64,000 nucleotides of DNA from Saprospiraceae bacterium (GTDB lineage: Bacteria > Bacteroidota > Bacteroidia > Chitinophagales > Saprospiraceae): the NCBI GenBank assembly GCA_026982695.1, contig JALSGS010000056.1:56849-120848 (forward strand). Reading direction: 5' to 3'. The position numbers were made by a program, and so were the translations under genes. Shown here in pieces: positions 8,959-17,809 of this stretch (position 1 is its first letter; every line of letters starts with the position of its first letter). The notes beneath the pieces were generated by a model. It was not told the DNA's origin and did not search any database. It worked only from the letters and a program-made list of their open reading frames with translations.

Positions 8959-9744
8959 TTGACAGCAGTGAAAGTAACCATTCTCGGTACGGGCACCTCT
9001 CAAGGCATTCCTGTAATTGGGTGTGATTGTGCTGTGTGTCGTTCTGATGATCCGCGCGACCAGCGGCTGCGCACTTCTGTGCTGATCGAATGGCAGGGTA
9101 AAAGACTGTGTATCGATGTAGGGCCCGATTTCCGTCAGCAGATGTTGCGAGCTGGAGTGGCGCGCCTCGACGGCATTTTGCTCACCCATGAGCACAACGA
9201 CCATATCATTGGGTTAGACGACGTGCGTCCGTTCAACTTCAAGCAAAAGCGCGATATGCCCGTGTACGGACTGCCGCGTGTGTTGCACGAGGTGAAAAAG
9301 CGTTTTGCCTACATTTTTGCAGCGCAGAAATATCCGGGAGCACCTAGCGTGCGGCTCCACCCCATTGAGCCTACTGCAGCACCCATCGAAGTGGAAGAGC
9401 TACCTGTATGGCCACTCGAAGTGTGGCATGGTAGGTTGCGCATTTTGGGCTATCGCCTCGGCGATTTTGCCTACTTGACCGATGTCAAGGCTTTGCCCGG
9501 TGCTACAAAAGCTGCAGTGTATGGGTGCAAGTATTTGATAATTAGCGCATTGCATCGAGACCCTCATCACTCACATCTCAACCTACAAGAGGCACTTGCC
9601 CTTATCGAAGCACTGCAACCTCAGCGTGCATGGCTTATCCATATGAGTCATCGCATGGGATTGCACCGAGCTGTAGAAGCCGAGCTGCCCGAGGGGGTGG
9701 CCTTGGCCTACGATGGCTTGAGCTTGGACCTGCCCGACTCATAG
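8959..9744 (+). CDS. MBL-fold metallo-hydrolase (PhnP/PqqB-like)
   Basis: 261 residues. The N-terminus has the group's opening strand and loop (ILGTGTSQGIPVIGC) followed by CxxC-like cysteines (CDCAVC), as in PhnP-type phosphodiesterases. The zinc motif THEHNDH lies near residue 77, and later metal ligands are probably in SALHRDPHHSHLN and IHMSH. Members hydrolyse cyclic phosphate or related esters; the substrate here is unknown. The start is TTG at 8959 or GTG four codons later (KVTILG); no ribosome-binding site decides between them. A strong hairpin follows the stop codon. Confidence 0.88.
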   Translation: MTAVKVTILGTGTSQGIPVIGCDCAVCRSDDPRDQRLRTSVLIEWQGKRLCIDVGPDFRQQMLRAGVARLDGILLTHEHNDHIIGLDDVRPFNFKQKRDMPVYGLPRVLHEVKKRFAYIFAAQKYPGAPSVRLHPIEPTAAPIEVEELPVWPLEVWHGRLRILGYRLGDFAYLTDVKALPGATKAAVYGCKYLIISALHRDPHHSHLNLQEALALIEALQPQRAWLIHMSHRMGLHRAVEAELPEGVALAYDGLSLDLPDS

Positions 9745-9780
9745 GGCAAGCCTGATGCAATCTGTGGCTTGCCTTTCGTT
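9745..9780 (+). terminator. Rho-independent terminator after the MBL hydrolase
   Basis: GGCAAGCC (9745-9752) pairs perfectly with GGCTTGCC (9766-9773) across a 13-base loop, and TTTCGTTGTTTCTTTTT follows. Confidence 0.75.
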
Positions 9781-9849
9781 GTTTCTTTTTGAAAAAAAAG
9801 CCGTTCTTGAAAAAAAGATGACTTATGGCTTTTGGTGATTTTTTGCCCC

Positions 9850-9856
9850 AAGGAGG
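9850..9856 (+). promoter_or_regulatory. unusual Shine-Dalgarno sequence
   Basis: AAGGAGG sits four bases before ATG 9861. Most genes here have no such element, so this site argues for the internal start of the membrane protein. Confidence 0.45.
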
Positions 9857-9860
9857 TGGC

Positions 9861-10421
9861 ATGTTGTTGCCGTGGCGCCAGCGGCTGGCGCTAATTGTGG
9901 GTGGGGTGCTACTTGTCTGTTTGATTGCTTGTTATGTGTTTGAGTTTTGGTGGATGGACAATACGATCGGTGTGGCATCTTTGGTGGTGTGGAGCCTTGT
10001 CGGAGGTAGCCTGATGGGCGCTGCGCTGAGCTGGTGGCTGACGCGTAAGCTGAAGGATGGCTTCGAGCGCTTCAAGATGGTTTTACTTGGTGCTTTTTTG
10101 TTGGGCGCATTTGGCCCCTTAGGTGGCAGTCTGAGCAACCGGCTGCTGGCAGGCCCTGTGCAAGCGCGTCGAGTACAGGTGCAGCGTATTGAAGCTTTTG
10201 CGCAAAGCCGTCTGGGTTTTTTCAAAGGAGAGCAGGTAAAGCCCGAAGGATATTACCTATTTGTATATGACTCTGAGACACAGGTATTGGAGCGCTTGCG
10301 CTTTCGGTCATTGCCCAGGCCGCTGCCGAAGCGGGGGCAATACATCCAGGTGCTGGTACGGCGTGGATTCTGGGGCTATGACGTAGTTTTGCCGCTCGAT
10401 AGCCAAACCGCTGCACAATGA
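9861..10421 (+). CDS. hypothetical membrane protein
   Basis: Using ATG 9861 the protein has 186 residues, starting with a short basic stretch (MLLPWRQR) and then about three hydrophobic segments in the first 90 residues. A basic soluble C-terminal half follows. The frame is open from ATG 9825. The later start is preferred because AAGGAGG at 9850-9856 is a textbook Shine-Dalgarno sequence four bases before it, which is unusual in this window, and the added 12 residues are not membrane-like. Its last codons overlap the murB start (ATGA), so it is translationally coupled to cell-wall synthesis. Function not recognised. Confidence 0.7.
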   Translation: MLLPWRQRLALIVGGVLLVCLIACYVFEFWWMDNTIGVASLVVWSLVGGSLMGAALSWWLTRKLKDGFERFKMVLLGAFLLGAFGPLGGSLSNRLLAGPVQARRVQVQRIEAFAQSRLGFFKGEQVKPEGYYLFVYDSETQVLERLRFRSLPRPLPKRGQYIQVLVRRGFWGYDVVLPLDSQTAAQ

Positions 10422-11431
10422 TTGCCGTTCAGTCATCAGCTTCGCTGCGCCCATACAATACCTTTGGTATTGAGACTTTTGCCGAAAGGTTGATCCACAT
10501 ACGCACTCCTGAAGAGGCCCAAAAGGCGCTTGAGCGCTTTGGTCCGCCCAGCTACATCTTGGGCGGTGGCAGCAATGTCTTGCTCACCCAGCCACTTGAA
10601 GGCACTACTTGGCTTACGCGCATCGGAGGGATCGCTGTTGGCGAAGCCAATGAGCGAAGTGTGGTCGTGGCGGCGGGCAGTGGCGTAGTGTGGAACGATC
10701 TGGTGCAGTGGGCCGTGCAGCGCCAACTCGGCGGCATCGAAAACCTCGTACTGATACCGGGCACTGTGGGTGCTGCACCCATACAAAATATAGGTGCCTA
10801 TGGCGTAGAGCTGAAAGACGCGTTTGTGCGCTTGGAAGCCTTACATCTGCCTACGGGCCAGTATCATGTCTTTTGGCCAGAGGACTGCCGCTTTGGCTAT
10901 CGCGATAGCTTTTTCAAGCGCGAAGGGCGCGGGCAGTACCTCATCTTGCGCGTGTGGCTTCGCTTGCGCAAAAAAGGGTACCGCCCCAATGTGGCGTATC
11001 GTGCCTTGGCAAACTGGTTGGTCGAAAAAGGCATCCACGCACCTACCATAGCACAGGTGGCACATGCCGTAGCGGCCATCCGCACCAGCAAGCTCCCCGA
11101 TCCCGCCATGTGGGGCAATGCGGGTAGCTTTTTCAAAAACCCCATCCTGCTGCAAGAGGCGGTGGCTGCCCTGAAGGAGCAATACCCCACGATGCCGTCG
11201 TGGCCAGCTGGCCACAGCATGGTGAAGATACCTGCCGGCTGGCTCATCGAGCAGTGCGGCTGGAAGGGCCGGCGCGAAGGGCCCGTAGGTTGTCACGAGC
11301 GGCAAGCGCTGGTGATCGTCAATTATGGCGGTGCCACGGGTGCTCAAGTATGGGCTTTCGCCCAAAAAGTGCGTGCATCGGTCCAAGAACACTTTGGCGT
11401 GGAGTTAGAGCCCGAAGTGCAAGTGTGGTGA
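10418..11431 (+). CDS. murB: UDP-N-acetylenolpyruvoylglucosamine reductase
   Basis: 337 residues, the length of the E. coli-type enzyme. It reduces UDP-GlcNAc-enolpyruvate to UDP-MurNAc with NADPH and FAD in cytoplasmic peptidoglycan synthesis. The FAD-binding signature ILGGGSNVLL is at residues 47-56 and LIPGTVGAAPIQNIGAYG at 112-129. The proton-donor serine is in NAGSFFKNP (Ser237) and the catalytic glutamate in the C-terminal LEPEVQVW (Glu333). The YRDSFFK segment marks type I MurB. The start codon overlaps the stop of the preceding membrane-protein gene. The gene is convergent with the propeller lipoprotein, stop codons three bases apart. A 12-of-13 copy of the repeated word lies at 10478, read Phe-Ala-Glu-Arg. 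Confidence 0.97.
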   Translation: MIAVQSSASLRPYNTFGIETFAERLIHIRTPEEAQKALERFGPPSYILGGGSNVLLTQPLEGTTWLTRIGGIAVGEANERSVVVAAGSGVVWNDLVQWAVQRQLGGIENLVLIPGTVGAAPIQNIGAYGVELKDAFVRLEALHLPTGQYHVFWPEDCRFGYRDSFFKREGRGQYLILRVWLRLRKKGYRPNVAYRALANWLVEKGIHAPTIAQVAHAVAAIRTSKLPDPAMWGNAGSFFKNPILLQEAVAALKEQYPTMPSWPAGHSMVKIPAGWLIEQCGWKGRREGPVGCHERQALVIVNYGGATGAQVWAFAQKVRASVQEHFGVELEPEVQVW

Positions 11432-11434
11432 GCA

Positions 11435-12640
11435 TCACTTATTGCTCTTGGGGTCTTTGAGGTAGAGCGCCAACACGAGCGGGTTGTTGTGTCTTTCATC
11501 GATTTTGTGCCATACATCTTCGGGGATGACTTCGGGTACCAGAGGCGATAGCTCGTCGAATGTGCGTTCGATATTGTTTTTTAAGCTTTCACCGAGTATG
11601 AAAAAGACGCCACCCTTGGTATAGCCTCGAGGTCCATTGGCGAGAAAGGCTTGTCGCAAAGCATCGGCTTGAAAGTTTTTTTGACTACTGTACAGGCGCT
11701 GTGTGTCGAAGAAGTAGAAGTAGTTGGCACTGCGCCTTTTGCCTTTGCGCACGACTTTGAACACGCCCCACTGCTGATCGACTATTTGATAGGCATTCAA
11801 GTAAGTAATCTCAAACTGCTGCATTTTTTGGGAAAACTGTTCAAGGGCCTCGCGCTGGTCATAAGGCCAAATGTCGGGCCCCTCGGCCAACAGGAAAGGT
11901 TCGGGTGGTCCTTGTGGTGCAAAGCGAAAGATGAGCGGGGTGCCGGGCAAGTTGGCGTATAGCTGATCGTAGTATTGTACGAACTGACCACAAATATTGG
12001 TGATGCCGGGCAGTTGGCTCAAGTCCTTAGCACGCGTATAGGGGAAAAACCGATCAGTGATTTGGGGCTCTAACTGGTGCGGATTCAGCTGTTGGCAGTA
12101 GGTGTAGTAGGTGGGATCGTAGAAGTTGGTCGAGTAGCAGACTTCTTCCTCGCCGCGAATGCCAATTTGCGAGGGGTGAAAGGCCAGCCTCACTTGGCTG
12201 ATATAGCGTCCGGAACTGTCGTAGCGCTGAATGTGCCATGGCACCAGTAGCCACACTTCGCTGGAATGAGGAGGTAAGAGCATGTTGTACACAGCTTTGT
12301 ATTCGCCAGGGCCTTCTCCCTGCTTACCTATGTGGCCCAAGAATCTGCCAGACCGATCGTAGCGCACTACCTGATTGCCTATTTTGTCGAGTACATAGAG
12401 CTTGTCATTTCGGGCTACCACCTTATCTATGGCGCCCAGTAGCGGTTTGTCGCTTAGTTGGATTAGTTCGATGCGCGCCACCATGTCGGTGAAGGGCAGC
12501 ATAGCTTCTTCTGTTTGGTCCAGGTTCAGCATATAGGCCACTGTAGTGGTGGGGTCTTGTTCCCGTTCTTGCATTTGGCAAGACGTGTGCAAGGTACTTA
12601 GTAGCGCACTACATGCGATCAGCAATAGGGTGGGTCTCAT
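11435..12640 (-). CDS. 6-bladed beta-propeller lipoprotein
   Basis: 401 residues with a lipoprotein signal peptide (lipobox LHTSC, Cys21). The body has the features of the Bacteroidota 6-bladed beta-propeller family: IELIQLSDKPLLGAIDKV, KLYVLDKIGNQVVRYDRSGR and the glycine-rich IGKQGEGPGEY turn. These proteins are usually anchored in the outer membrane or periplasm, and their ligands are unknown. Immediately upstream on the same strand lies a short secreted cysteine-rich protein, an arrangement that recalls the NVEALA-peptide/propeller pairs of other Bacteroidota. Confidence 0.85.
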   Translation of the reverse strand: MRPTLLLIACSALLSTLHTSCQMQEREQDPTTTVAYMLNLDQTEEAMLPFTDMVARIELIQLSDKPLLGAIDKVVARNDKLYVLDKIGNQVVRYDRSGRFLGHIGKQGEGPGEYKAVYNMLLPPHSSEVWLLVPWHIQRYDSSGRYISQVRLAFHPSQIGIRGEEEVCYSTNFYDPTYYTYCQQLNPHQLEPQITDRFFPYTRAKDLSQLPGITNICGQFVQYYDQLYANLPGTPLIFRFAPQGPPEPFLLAEGPDIWPYDQREALEQFSQKMQQFEITYLNAYQIVDQQWGVFKVVRKGKRRSANYFYFFDTQRLYSSQKNFQADALRQAFLANGPRGYTKGGVFFILGESLKNNIERTFDELSPLVPEVIPEDVWHKIDERHNNPLVLALYLKDPKSNK

Positions 12641-12667
12641 GTGGTGTAGTACTTTGGGTTATCGAAT

Positions 12668-12691
12668 TGGAAAGGGCCCAGCCGCTGATAA
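12668..12691 (-). terminator. hairpin between the cysteine-rich peptide gene and the propeller gene
   Basis: A perfect 10-bp stem (CCCAGCCGCT with AGCGGCTGGG) closes a GATA/TATC loop. It lies between two co-directional genes and has only a weak T-run on the minus strand, so it may attenuate rather than stop transcription. Confidence 0.55.
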
Positions 12692-12719
12692 GCGGCTGGG
12701 CAAACGACAAGTGCTTTTT

Positions 12720-12968
12720 TTACAACTCTATCGGTGTAGGTGTAGTGCCTCCCGGGCAATCATTGCTAATGCAGTTACTGACGCCTGGAATGCATATTGT
12801 ACCAAAACTAACAGTATTTCCGCATTCGTCCGTGCACGCAACAATGTCGGGATACCAGCAACCCACCCAATAGCCTTGGGCCTGCCGAGGAAGCGAGAAA
12901 ACCGCAAGCAGAATGCCCAGCACGAGGACAAAAGCAGCGAAAAAGGGCTTTTTGCAGATGTGTTTCAT
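12720..12968 (-). CDS. small secreted six-cysteine protein
   Basis: 82 residues: a basic N-terminus and hydrophobic segment typical of a signal peptide (residues 1 to about 32), then a mature part of about 50 residues. The mature part has cysteines at 37, 45, 49, 59, 66 and 71, an even number that would allow three disulfides. No known domain is recognised and the NVEALA motif is absent. Its position directly upstream of a 6-bladed propeller lipoprotein suggests a peptide/propeller pair, by analogy only. It could be a secreted signal, toxin-like or structural peptide; the sequence does not say which. Confidence 0.7.
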   Translation of the reverse strand: MKHICKKPFFAAFVLVLGILLAVFSLPRQAQGYWVGCWYPDIVACTDECGNTVSFGTICIPGVSNCISNDCPGGTTPTPIEL

Positions 12969-13192
12969 GATAGAAAGGTTTTAAAGGTGATGCGCCTGTT
13001 TGTCCCACCCGGCGCTTTGGGCGGCCCTGAAATGGCACGGGGACCGGACCATGCCATTTGCATGTAACCTGTTATGTGCGCACATATGCAAAAAAAAAAA
13101 AAAAATCGTTTTTATGTGCAAATTTTAATGGTGGTTTTTTCATCCATTGCAATGGTAGGGGCTGGAGAGGCGTGCTTAGCGATCGAATTTTT
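12969..13192. other. intergenic region with 14-bp palindrome and A16 tract
   Basis: 224 bases without a supported gene. TATGTGCGCACATA at 13073-13086 is a perfect palindrome, followed after three bases by sixteen consecutive A (13090-13105). The preceding part (about 12990-13050) is GC-rich. No TAnnTTTG promoter is seen for the small secreted gene, so its control elements may lie here. Confidence 0.6.
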
Positions 13193-13672
13193 TCATTCCT
13201 CTTCTACGGATCCTTCCAGTACTTCCCAGGTGTGGTCGGTCAATAGCTTGACGGTAGCGACAAACTGAAGTGGGCAAGAGTAGCCCCACTCGTTTGGTGC
13301 AATCATCGACAGCACGTCCTCGCCGTTGGTGCGTCGGTACAGGTGGTAGATGTGACCGGGCAGCGGCTTGAAGTTGATCTGGGCCTGATAAATGCGCTCG
13401 GAAATGCGCACGCGCTGGTGGATGGCCTTTGCTTGTTGGGCCAAGAGCGCTACTTGCTGGCGTATTTGGTCGAGCTGGCGGTTGGTTTGCTCGTACATCG
13501 ACTCGAGCGCGACGCCTTTGAGCCGCCCGCGGTCGATAGGCTTGATGAGGGCACTGCCCACGTGGTGGGCGTATTCGAGGATACCGGGGCGCTCGGTGAC
13601 CTTGTCGGGGTCGATGGGATTGGGGCGCGGCGCTTCACTTTGTGTGTGCTTTTTTTGTCCTTCTTCCATCAT
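13193..13672 (-). CDS. DUF2452 family protein
   Basis: 159 residues, cytoplasmic, no signal peptide. The family core is clear: PGILEYAHHVGSALIKP, then DRGRLKGVALESMYEQT, a coiled-coil-like region (about 60-95), then FKPLPGHIYHLYRR and a C-terminal WGYSCPLQFVATVKLLTD. The family is conserved in Bacteroidota and a few Proteobacteria; its function is unknown. It is co-directional with the methylmalonyl-CoA mutase gene upstream (46-base gap) and may be transcribed with it. Confidence 0.85.
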   Translation of the reverse strand: MMEEGQKKHTQSEAPRPNPIDPDKVTERPGILEYAHHVGSALIKPIDRGRLKGVALESMYEQTNRQLDQIRQQVALLAQQAKAIHQRVRISERIYQAQINFKPLPGHIYHLYRRTNGEDVLSMIAPNEWGYSCPLQFVATVKLLTDHTWEVLEGSVEEE

Positions 13673-13718
13673 GTGGTATGTTGTTCTCAGGGCTTAACCT
13701 CAAGTGAGGTGAAAAGGT

Positions 13719-15878
13719 TTAGCTCTGGCCTTCCAGCTCGAGCAACAGCTCGAGCAAGTATATAGCTGCTTTCGGGATTCGTGTTCCTGGTCCGAAGATA
13801 GCTGCTACGCCTTGCTCGTAGAGAAAGTCGTAGTCTTGAGGTGGAATAACGCCTCCTACCACCACCAAGATGTCTTCACGGCCCAGCGCCTTGAGTGCCT
13901 CAATCGCCTGAGGTACCAGGGTTTTGTGGCCGGCAGCCAGCGAAGAGATGCCCAAGATGTGCACGTCGTTTTCTGCAGCTTGGCGAGCTGCTTCTTCGGG
14001 TGTTTGAAATAGCGGCCCGATGTCTACGTCGAAGCCCAGATCGGCAAAGCTGCTGGCAATGACTTTGGCACCGCGATCGTGGCCGTCTTGTCCCAGCTTG
14101 GCGATGAGCATGCGGGGGCGGCGGCCCGCCTTTTCAACAAATTGTACTGCTAACTGGCGGGCTTTTTGGAAGTCTTCGTCCATATCTATTTCTGTGGCGT
14201 ACACACCACTGACGGTGCGCACAGGTGGCATATAACGCCCAAAGACACGTTCGAGCGCTTGCGAGATCTCGCCCAAAGTAGCGCGATGGCGAGCTGCCAC
14301 TATGGCCAGTTCCAGCAGGTTGCCTTTTCCAGTACGAGCAGCTACTTCGAGCGCTTGTAGGGCCTGCCTTACGGCTTCGTCATTGCGTCGTGCTTTGACT
14401 TGTTTGAGGCGCTGGATCTGTTTTTCGCGCACAGCGGCGTTGTCTACTTCTAAGATGTCGATCTGGGGTTGTTCCGCTACGCGGTAGATGTTGACACCTA
14501 CGATGCGATCTTTGCCGCTGTCGATACGTGCCTGCTTGCGGGCTGCAGCTTCTTCGATGCGCAGCTTGGGGATGCCCTGCTCGATGGCCTTAGTCATACC
14601 GCCCATGGCTTCCACCTCTTCGATGAGCGACCAGGCGCGGCGTGCCAGCTGGTCGGTCAAGTATTCGACGTAGTGGCTTCCACCCAGTGGGTCTACGGCG
14701 TGCACCACGTCGGTGCGCTGTTGGATCCACAACTGTGTCTCGCGTGCAATGCGCGCTGAGAAGTCGGTAGGTAGTGCGATGGCTTCGTCCAGCGCATTGG
14801 TGTGTAGCGACTGCGTGCCGCCCAGTACAGCGGCCATTGCTTCGATGCAGGTGCGTGCCACGTTGTTGAAGGGATCTTGCTCGGTGAGGCTCCATCCTGA
14901 AGTCTGGCAGTGGGTGCGTAAGGCCATCGACTTGGGGTTCTTTGGGTTGAACTGCTTGATGATCTTGGCCCACAGTATGCGGCCGGCGCGCATCTTGGCT
15001 ATTTCCATGAAGTGGTTCATGCCGATAGCCCAGAAAAAGCTGAGGCGCGGCGCAAAATCGTCGATTTGCAGCCCCACTTTGAGGCCTGTACGTACATACT
15101 CGAGCCCATCGGCCAGTGTATAGGCCAGTTCGATGTCGGCTGTGCCGCCAGCTTCGTGGATGTGGTAACCACTGATACTGATCGAGTTGAATCGCGGCAT
15201 GTGGCGAGCCGTGTAGGCAAAGATGTCGGCCACGATGCGCATGGAAGGCTCAGGTGGATAGATGTACGTATTGCGCACCATAAATTCCTTGAGAATGTCA
15301 TTTTGAATGGTGCCGCTGAGCTGCTCGGGGCGTACGCCCTGCTCTTCGGCAGCTACGATATAGAAGGCCATGATGGGAATGACGGCGCCGTTCATCGTCA
15401 TGGATACCGACATGCGGTCTAGCGGGATGCCATCGAACAAGATCTTCATGTCTTCCACCGTATCGATGGCAACGCCGGCCATACCTACATCGCCGCGTAC
15501 GCGTGGGTGGTCGGAGTCGTAGCCGCGGTGGGTGGCCAAGTCAAAAGCCACAGACAATCCCTTCTGTCCAGCAGCCAGGTTGCGGCGGTAGAAGGCATTG
15601 CTCTCTTCAGCAGTAGAAAAGCCTGCATACTGTCGTATCGTCCAGGGTCGCACCAAATACATGGTGCTGTAAGGACCACGCAAATAGGGTGGCAGGCCTG
15701 AGACAAACCATAGGTGGGATAGGCCATCGCGTTGATGTGAATCCACTATAGGGGGCAGGTCGATGAATTCAGGGGTGCGCCATGGAGTACCTTCCGGCAA
15801 ATGAGAGGTAGCCTGCGCGTACATGCGTGCGCGTATATGTGGATCATACGGTTTGTTGCGCAAGTTGAGGCGATGCAT
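13719..15878 (-). CDS. scpA: methylmalonyl-CoA mutase, catalytic (large) subunit
   Basis: 719 residues with both halves of the enzyme. It interconverts (R)-methylmalonyl-CoA and succinyl-CoA with adenosylcobalamin. The N-terminal TIM barrel holds the conserved block [19 protein letters not shown] and [19 protein letters not shown]. The C-terminal B12 domain has the base-off motif GQDGHDRG with His600 as cobalt ligand, followed by [12 protein letters not shown] and the GGVIPPQDY loop. The frame is open to 15983, but a TATCTTTG promoter box at 15912-15919 lies between that codon and ATG 15878, so the shorter form is chosen. The small MutA-like subunit is not in the window. Role: propionate/odd-chain and branched-chain metabolism. 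Confidence 0.97.
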   Translation of the reverse strand: MHRLNLRNKPYDPHIRARMYAQATSHLPEGTPWRTPEFIDLPPIVDSHQRDGLSHLWFVSGLPPYLRGPYSTMYLVRPWTIRQYAGFSTAEESNAFYRRNLAAGQKGLSVAFDLATHRGYDSDHPRVRGDVGMAGVAIDTVEDMKILFDGIPLDRMSVSMTMNGAVIPIMAFYIVAAEEQGVRPEQLSGTIQNDILKEFMVRNTYIYPPEPSMRIVADIFAYTARHMPRFNSISISGYHIHEAGGTADIELAYTLADGLEYVRTGLKVGLQIDDFAPRLSFFWAIGMNHFMEIAKMRAGRILWAKIIKQFNPKNPKSMALRTHCQTSGWSLTEQDPFNNVARTCIEAMAAVLGGTQSLHTNALDEAIALPTDFSARIARETQLWIQQRTDVVHAVDPLGGSHYVEYLTDQLARRAWSLIEEVEAMGGMTKAIEQGIPKLRIEEAAARKQARIDSGKDRIVGVNIYRVAEQPQIDILEVDNAAVREKQIQRLKQVKARRNDEAVRQALQALEVAARTGKGNLLELAIVAARHRATLGEISQALERVFGRYMPPVRTVSGVYATEIDMDEDFQKARQLAVQFVEKAGRRPRMLIAKLGQDGHDRGAKVIASSFADLGFDVDIGPLFQTPEEAARQAAENDVHILGISSLAAGHKTLVPQAIEALKALGREDILVVVGGVIPPQDYDFLYEQGVAAIFGPGTRIPKAAIYLLELLLELEGQS

Positions 15879-15911
15879 GTGTGTAGCGCTTTTGGGGCTC
15901 AAATAGCCTTG

Positions 15912-15919
15912 CAAAGATA
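15912..15919 (-). promoter_or_regulatory. -7 promoter element of methylmalonyl-CoA mutase
   Basis: TATCTTTG on the minus strand fits the Bacteroidota -7 consensus TAnnTTTG and lies 33 bases before the chosen start. No clear TTTG is seen at -33. Confidence 0.55.
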
Positions 15920-15939
15920 AGCTCAAATGTGGATTGAGC

Positions 15940-16689
15940 TCATGATGAGATGAGTCGGTTGCCCGGGCTATTACGTAGCTCATGGCGCAGCCATCCGGTG
16001 CCGAGTTCTATTTGGCGAAAGCCTATGCGGTAGTGATCCACGCCAAAATCTTCTTGATCGCGTCGGATTTGGAAAAATAGCGAAGGCGTGATGTGCAAAT
16101 GCACCGGCGCGCGATGTATGCTTAAGGATACGTGATAATGCCCGCAAAACAGATATAGTGGGTATTGATGTGTGAGGACGAGCGATTGTATGCGTTCCAT
16201 TTGCCGAAAGGCATGATTGATATCCATGTATGGCACGCCGGCAGGGAAAGGCGGGTGATGCAAGAATATGATACCTTCTTGCATGGTGTGCAATTGTTGT
16301 TCGATCCATACATATTGTTCTTCACTGCACGTGGCTTTTGAGGTGTCGAGAAATAGGGCAGGCCATTGGGCAAAATCTCTTCTATAGAAGAGCTCTTGCG
16401 CACTTTCCGAGTGCAATTGCATGATTTGCACCATCATTGAAGCATCATCGTGGTTGCCCGCAATAGGGTAGGTGGGGTAGGGACGGCTGGCGAGCTGGCT
16501 TTGTATCCATTCGTATATTGCTGCATGTGGCTCCCGAAAACACAGATCACCTCCAATAATTAAGGCATCGGGCTGCCATTGGTCAATTTGCTGGAGGATG
16601 TCCAAAAAATTGCGTCGTACATCTACGCCATAAGTGTCGGCATGAGGTGGCCCGATGTGGAGGTCGGTAATGAAGGCCAGTCGCATCAT
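15940..16689 (-). CDS. calcineurin-like metallophosphoesterase
   Basis: About 249 residues from the [13 protein letters not shown] start; the upstream extension to 16755 has no family similarity. All five blocks of the family are present in order: DLHIG (D-x-H), GGDL, GNHDD, LHHPPF and CGHYH. The arrangement is like CpdA/GpdQ-type phosphodiesterases, which hydrolyse cyclic nucleotides or glycerophosphodiesters in the cytoplasm; the substrate is unknown. The stop codon lies just upstream of the mutase promoter. An exact copy of the repeated 13-mer is at 16200, read Ala-Phe-Arg-Gln. Confidence 0.9.
   Translation of the reverse strand: MMRLAFITDLHIGPPHADTYGVDVRRNFLDILQQIDQWQPDALIIGGDLCFREPHAAIYEWIQSQLASRPYPTYPIAGNHDDASMMVQIMQLHSESAQELFYRRDFAQWPALFLDTSKATCSEEQYVWIEQQLHTMQEGIIFLHHPPFPAGVPYMDINHAFRQMERIQSLVLTHQYPLYLFCGHYHVSLSIHRAPVHLHITPSLFFQIRRDQEDFGVDHYRIGFRQIELGTGWLRHELRNSPGNRLISS
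16200..16212 (+). repeat. exact copy of repeated word TTTGCCGAAAGGC
   Basis: Inside the metallophosphoesterase gene, antisense to it, so the gene reads Ala-Phe-Arg-Gln. Confidence 0.7.
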
Positions 16690-17175
16690 AAATCCAGGAT
16701 TTATGGGTTCAATTTTTTTTGTGTGTGCGAAAAATAACCCAAAAAGGGTAAGCATGGCGTGGTAGGAGCTGCTACCTTTGTAGCAGTTGGCATGTCCGCA
16801 ACAAGTAAGGGAAGGGAGGATGTATTGTTGTCAATAATCGCATTATATTTGTTTTTATATCGCTGACATCTGCCCGCCCCTTCGTGCGTATACCGATTGT
16901 GATATTTGGTAGCCCCAAAGATGGAACCAAATGTGGATCCCAAAACCGATGGCATAGCCTCTCTTTTTATAGCCATCATGAAAGATAGTTTGGAAGGTCC
17001 TTCCTCTCTGTCGTCGGGTCGTAGTCTTTTGGCTATGATGTCTTGCGCGACAGTGGGGTAGATGTCTGTGGAGCTCTCGGCTAGGCAACAGGCGAAGGGG
17101 CTGTTGCTACACTCATTGTGCCATTGCGGTGGTGCATTGAGGGCCGGAGCTCCCTTTTTCCCCAGTAGCGTACAC
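16690..17175. other. gene-poor region between phosphoesterase and dut
   Basis: No supported gene. A 46-codon plus-strand frame (16921-17061) ends in TAG directly followed by ATG of an open extension of dut, and a 77-codon minus-strand frame (16855-17088) also exists. Neither shows a recognisable domain or signal peptide. Confidence 0.5.
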
Positions 17176-17183
17176 TATCTTTG
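17176..17183 (+). promoter_or_regulatory. -7 promoter element of dut
   Basis: TATCTTTG matches the TAnnTTTG consensus 19 bases before the dut ATG. It also shows that the longer open frame from 17062 is not the translated form. Confidence 0.6.
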
Positions 17184-17202
17184 GCCGAAAACACGGCCAT
17201 CC

Positions 17203-17640
17203 ATGAAAGTAAAAATTGTCAATCGTTCGCCTTGGCCACTGCCTTCCTACCAAACAGCGGGCAGTGCGGGCATGGATCTTCGGGCACATCTCGACGCACC
17301 CATTAGCTTGCATCCCCTCCAGCGCCGATTGATTCCCACGGGGCTCTTCATAGAGTTGCCTCAGGGCTTTGAAGCGCAGATCCGGCCACGTAGCGGGCTG
17401 AGCATTCGCAAGGGGCTGACCTTAGTCAACACACCGGGCACGATCGATTCCGATTATCGAGGAGAGATCCGACTGATTGTAGTCAATCTATCCGATGAGC
17501 CGCAAACTATTGAGCCAGGTGATCGCATTGCGCAGATGGTCATTGCGCGCTATGAGCGCATCGAGTGGCGGGAAGTGGAAGCACTCGCTGACAGCACGCG
17601 TGGAGATAGGGGCTTTGGCAGTACGGGTGTTAAGGGATAG
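17203..17640 (+). CDS. dut: dUTP diphosphatase
   Basis: 145 residues, the standard trimeric dUTPase length. It hydrolyses dUTP to dUMP and pyrophosphate, keeping uracil out of DNA and supplying thymidylate synthesis. The five family motifs are visible: [10 protein letters not shown] (residues about 22-31), [11 protein letters not shown], a uridine-binding loop with [22 protein letters not shown], and the C-terminal [10 protein letters not shown] arm that closes over the substrate. ATG 17203 is chosen because the protein starts there as in homologues and because of the promoter box just upstream. The next gene is a TPR protein, a neighbour order common in Bacteroidota. Confidence 0.97.
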   Translation: MKVKIVNRSPWPLPSYQTAGSAGMDLRAHLDAPISLHPLQRRLIPTGLFIELPQGFEAQIRPRSGLSIRKGLTLVNTPGTIDSDYRGEIRLIVVNLSDEPQTIEPGDRIAQMVIARYERIEWREVEALADSTRGDRGFGSTGVKG

Positions 17641-17809
17641 GTAATAGGTGGAGTAGCCAGTGCAATAATTGAGATAGCTGTGCAACACAGCAGCTCGTAC
17701 AGCGGTTGTGTGTAAGATAAACCCGCTGTCTTCAGCTCTGGAGGGGAGGTGAAAGTGGATCTTCCCGCAGTTCATGGGTATATTTTCTGAAGCCTAAGAC
17801 ATCGGCAAC

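Noticed and set aside
15879..15983. Longer N-terminus of methylmalonyl-CoA mutase
   Set aside because: A TATCTTTG promoter box lies inside this stretch and the extra residues are not conserved.
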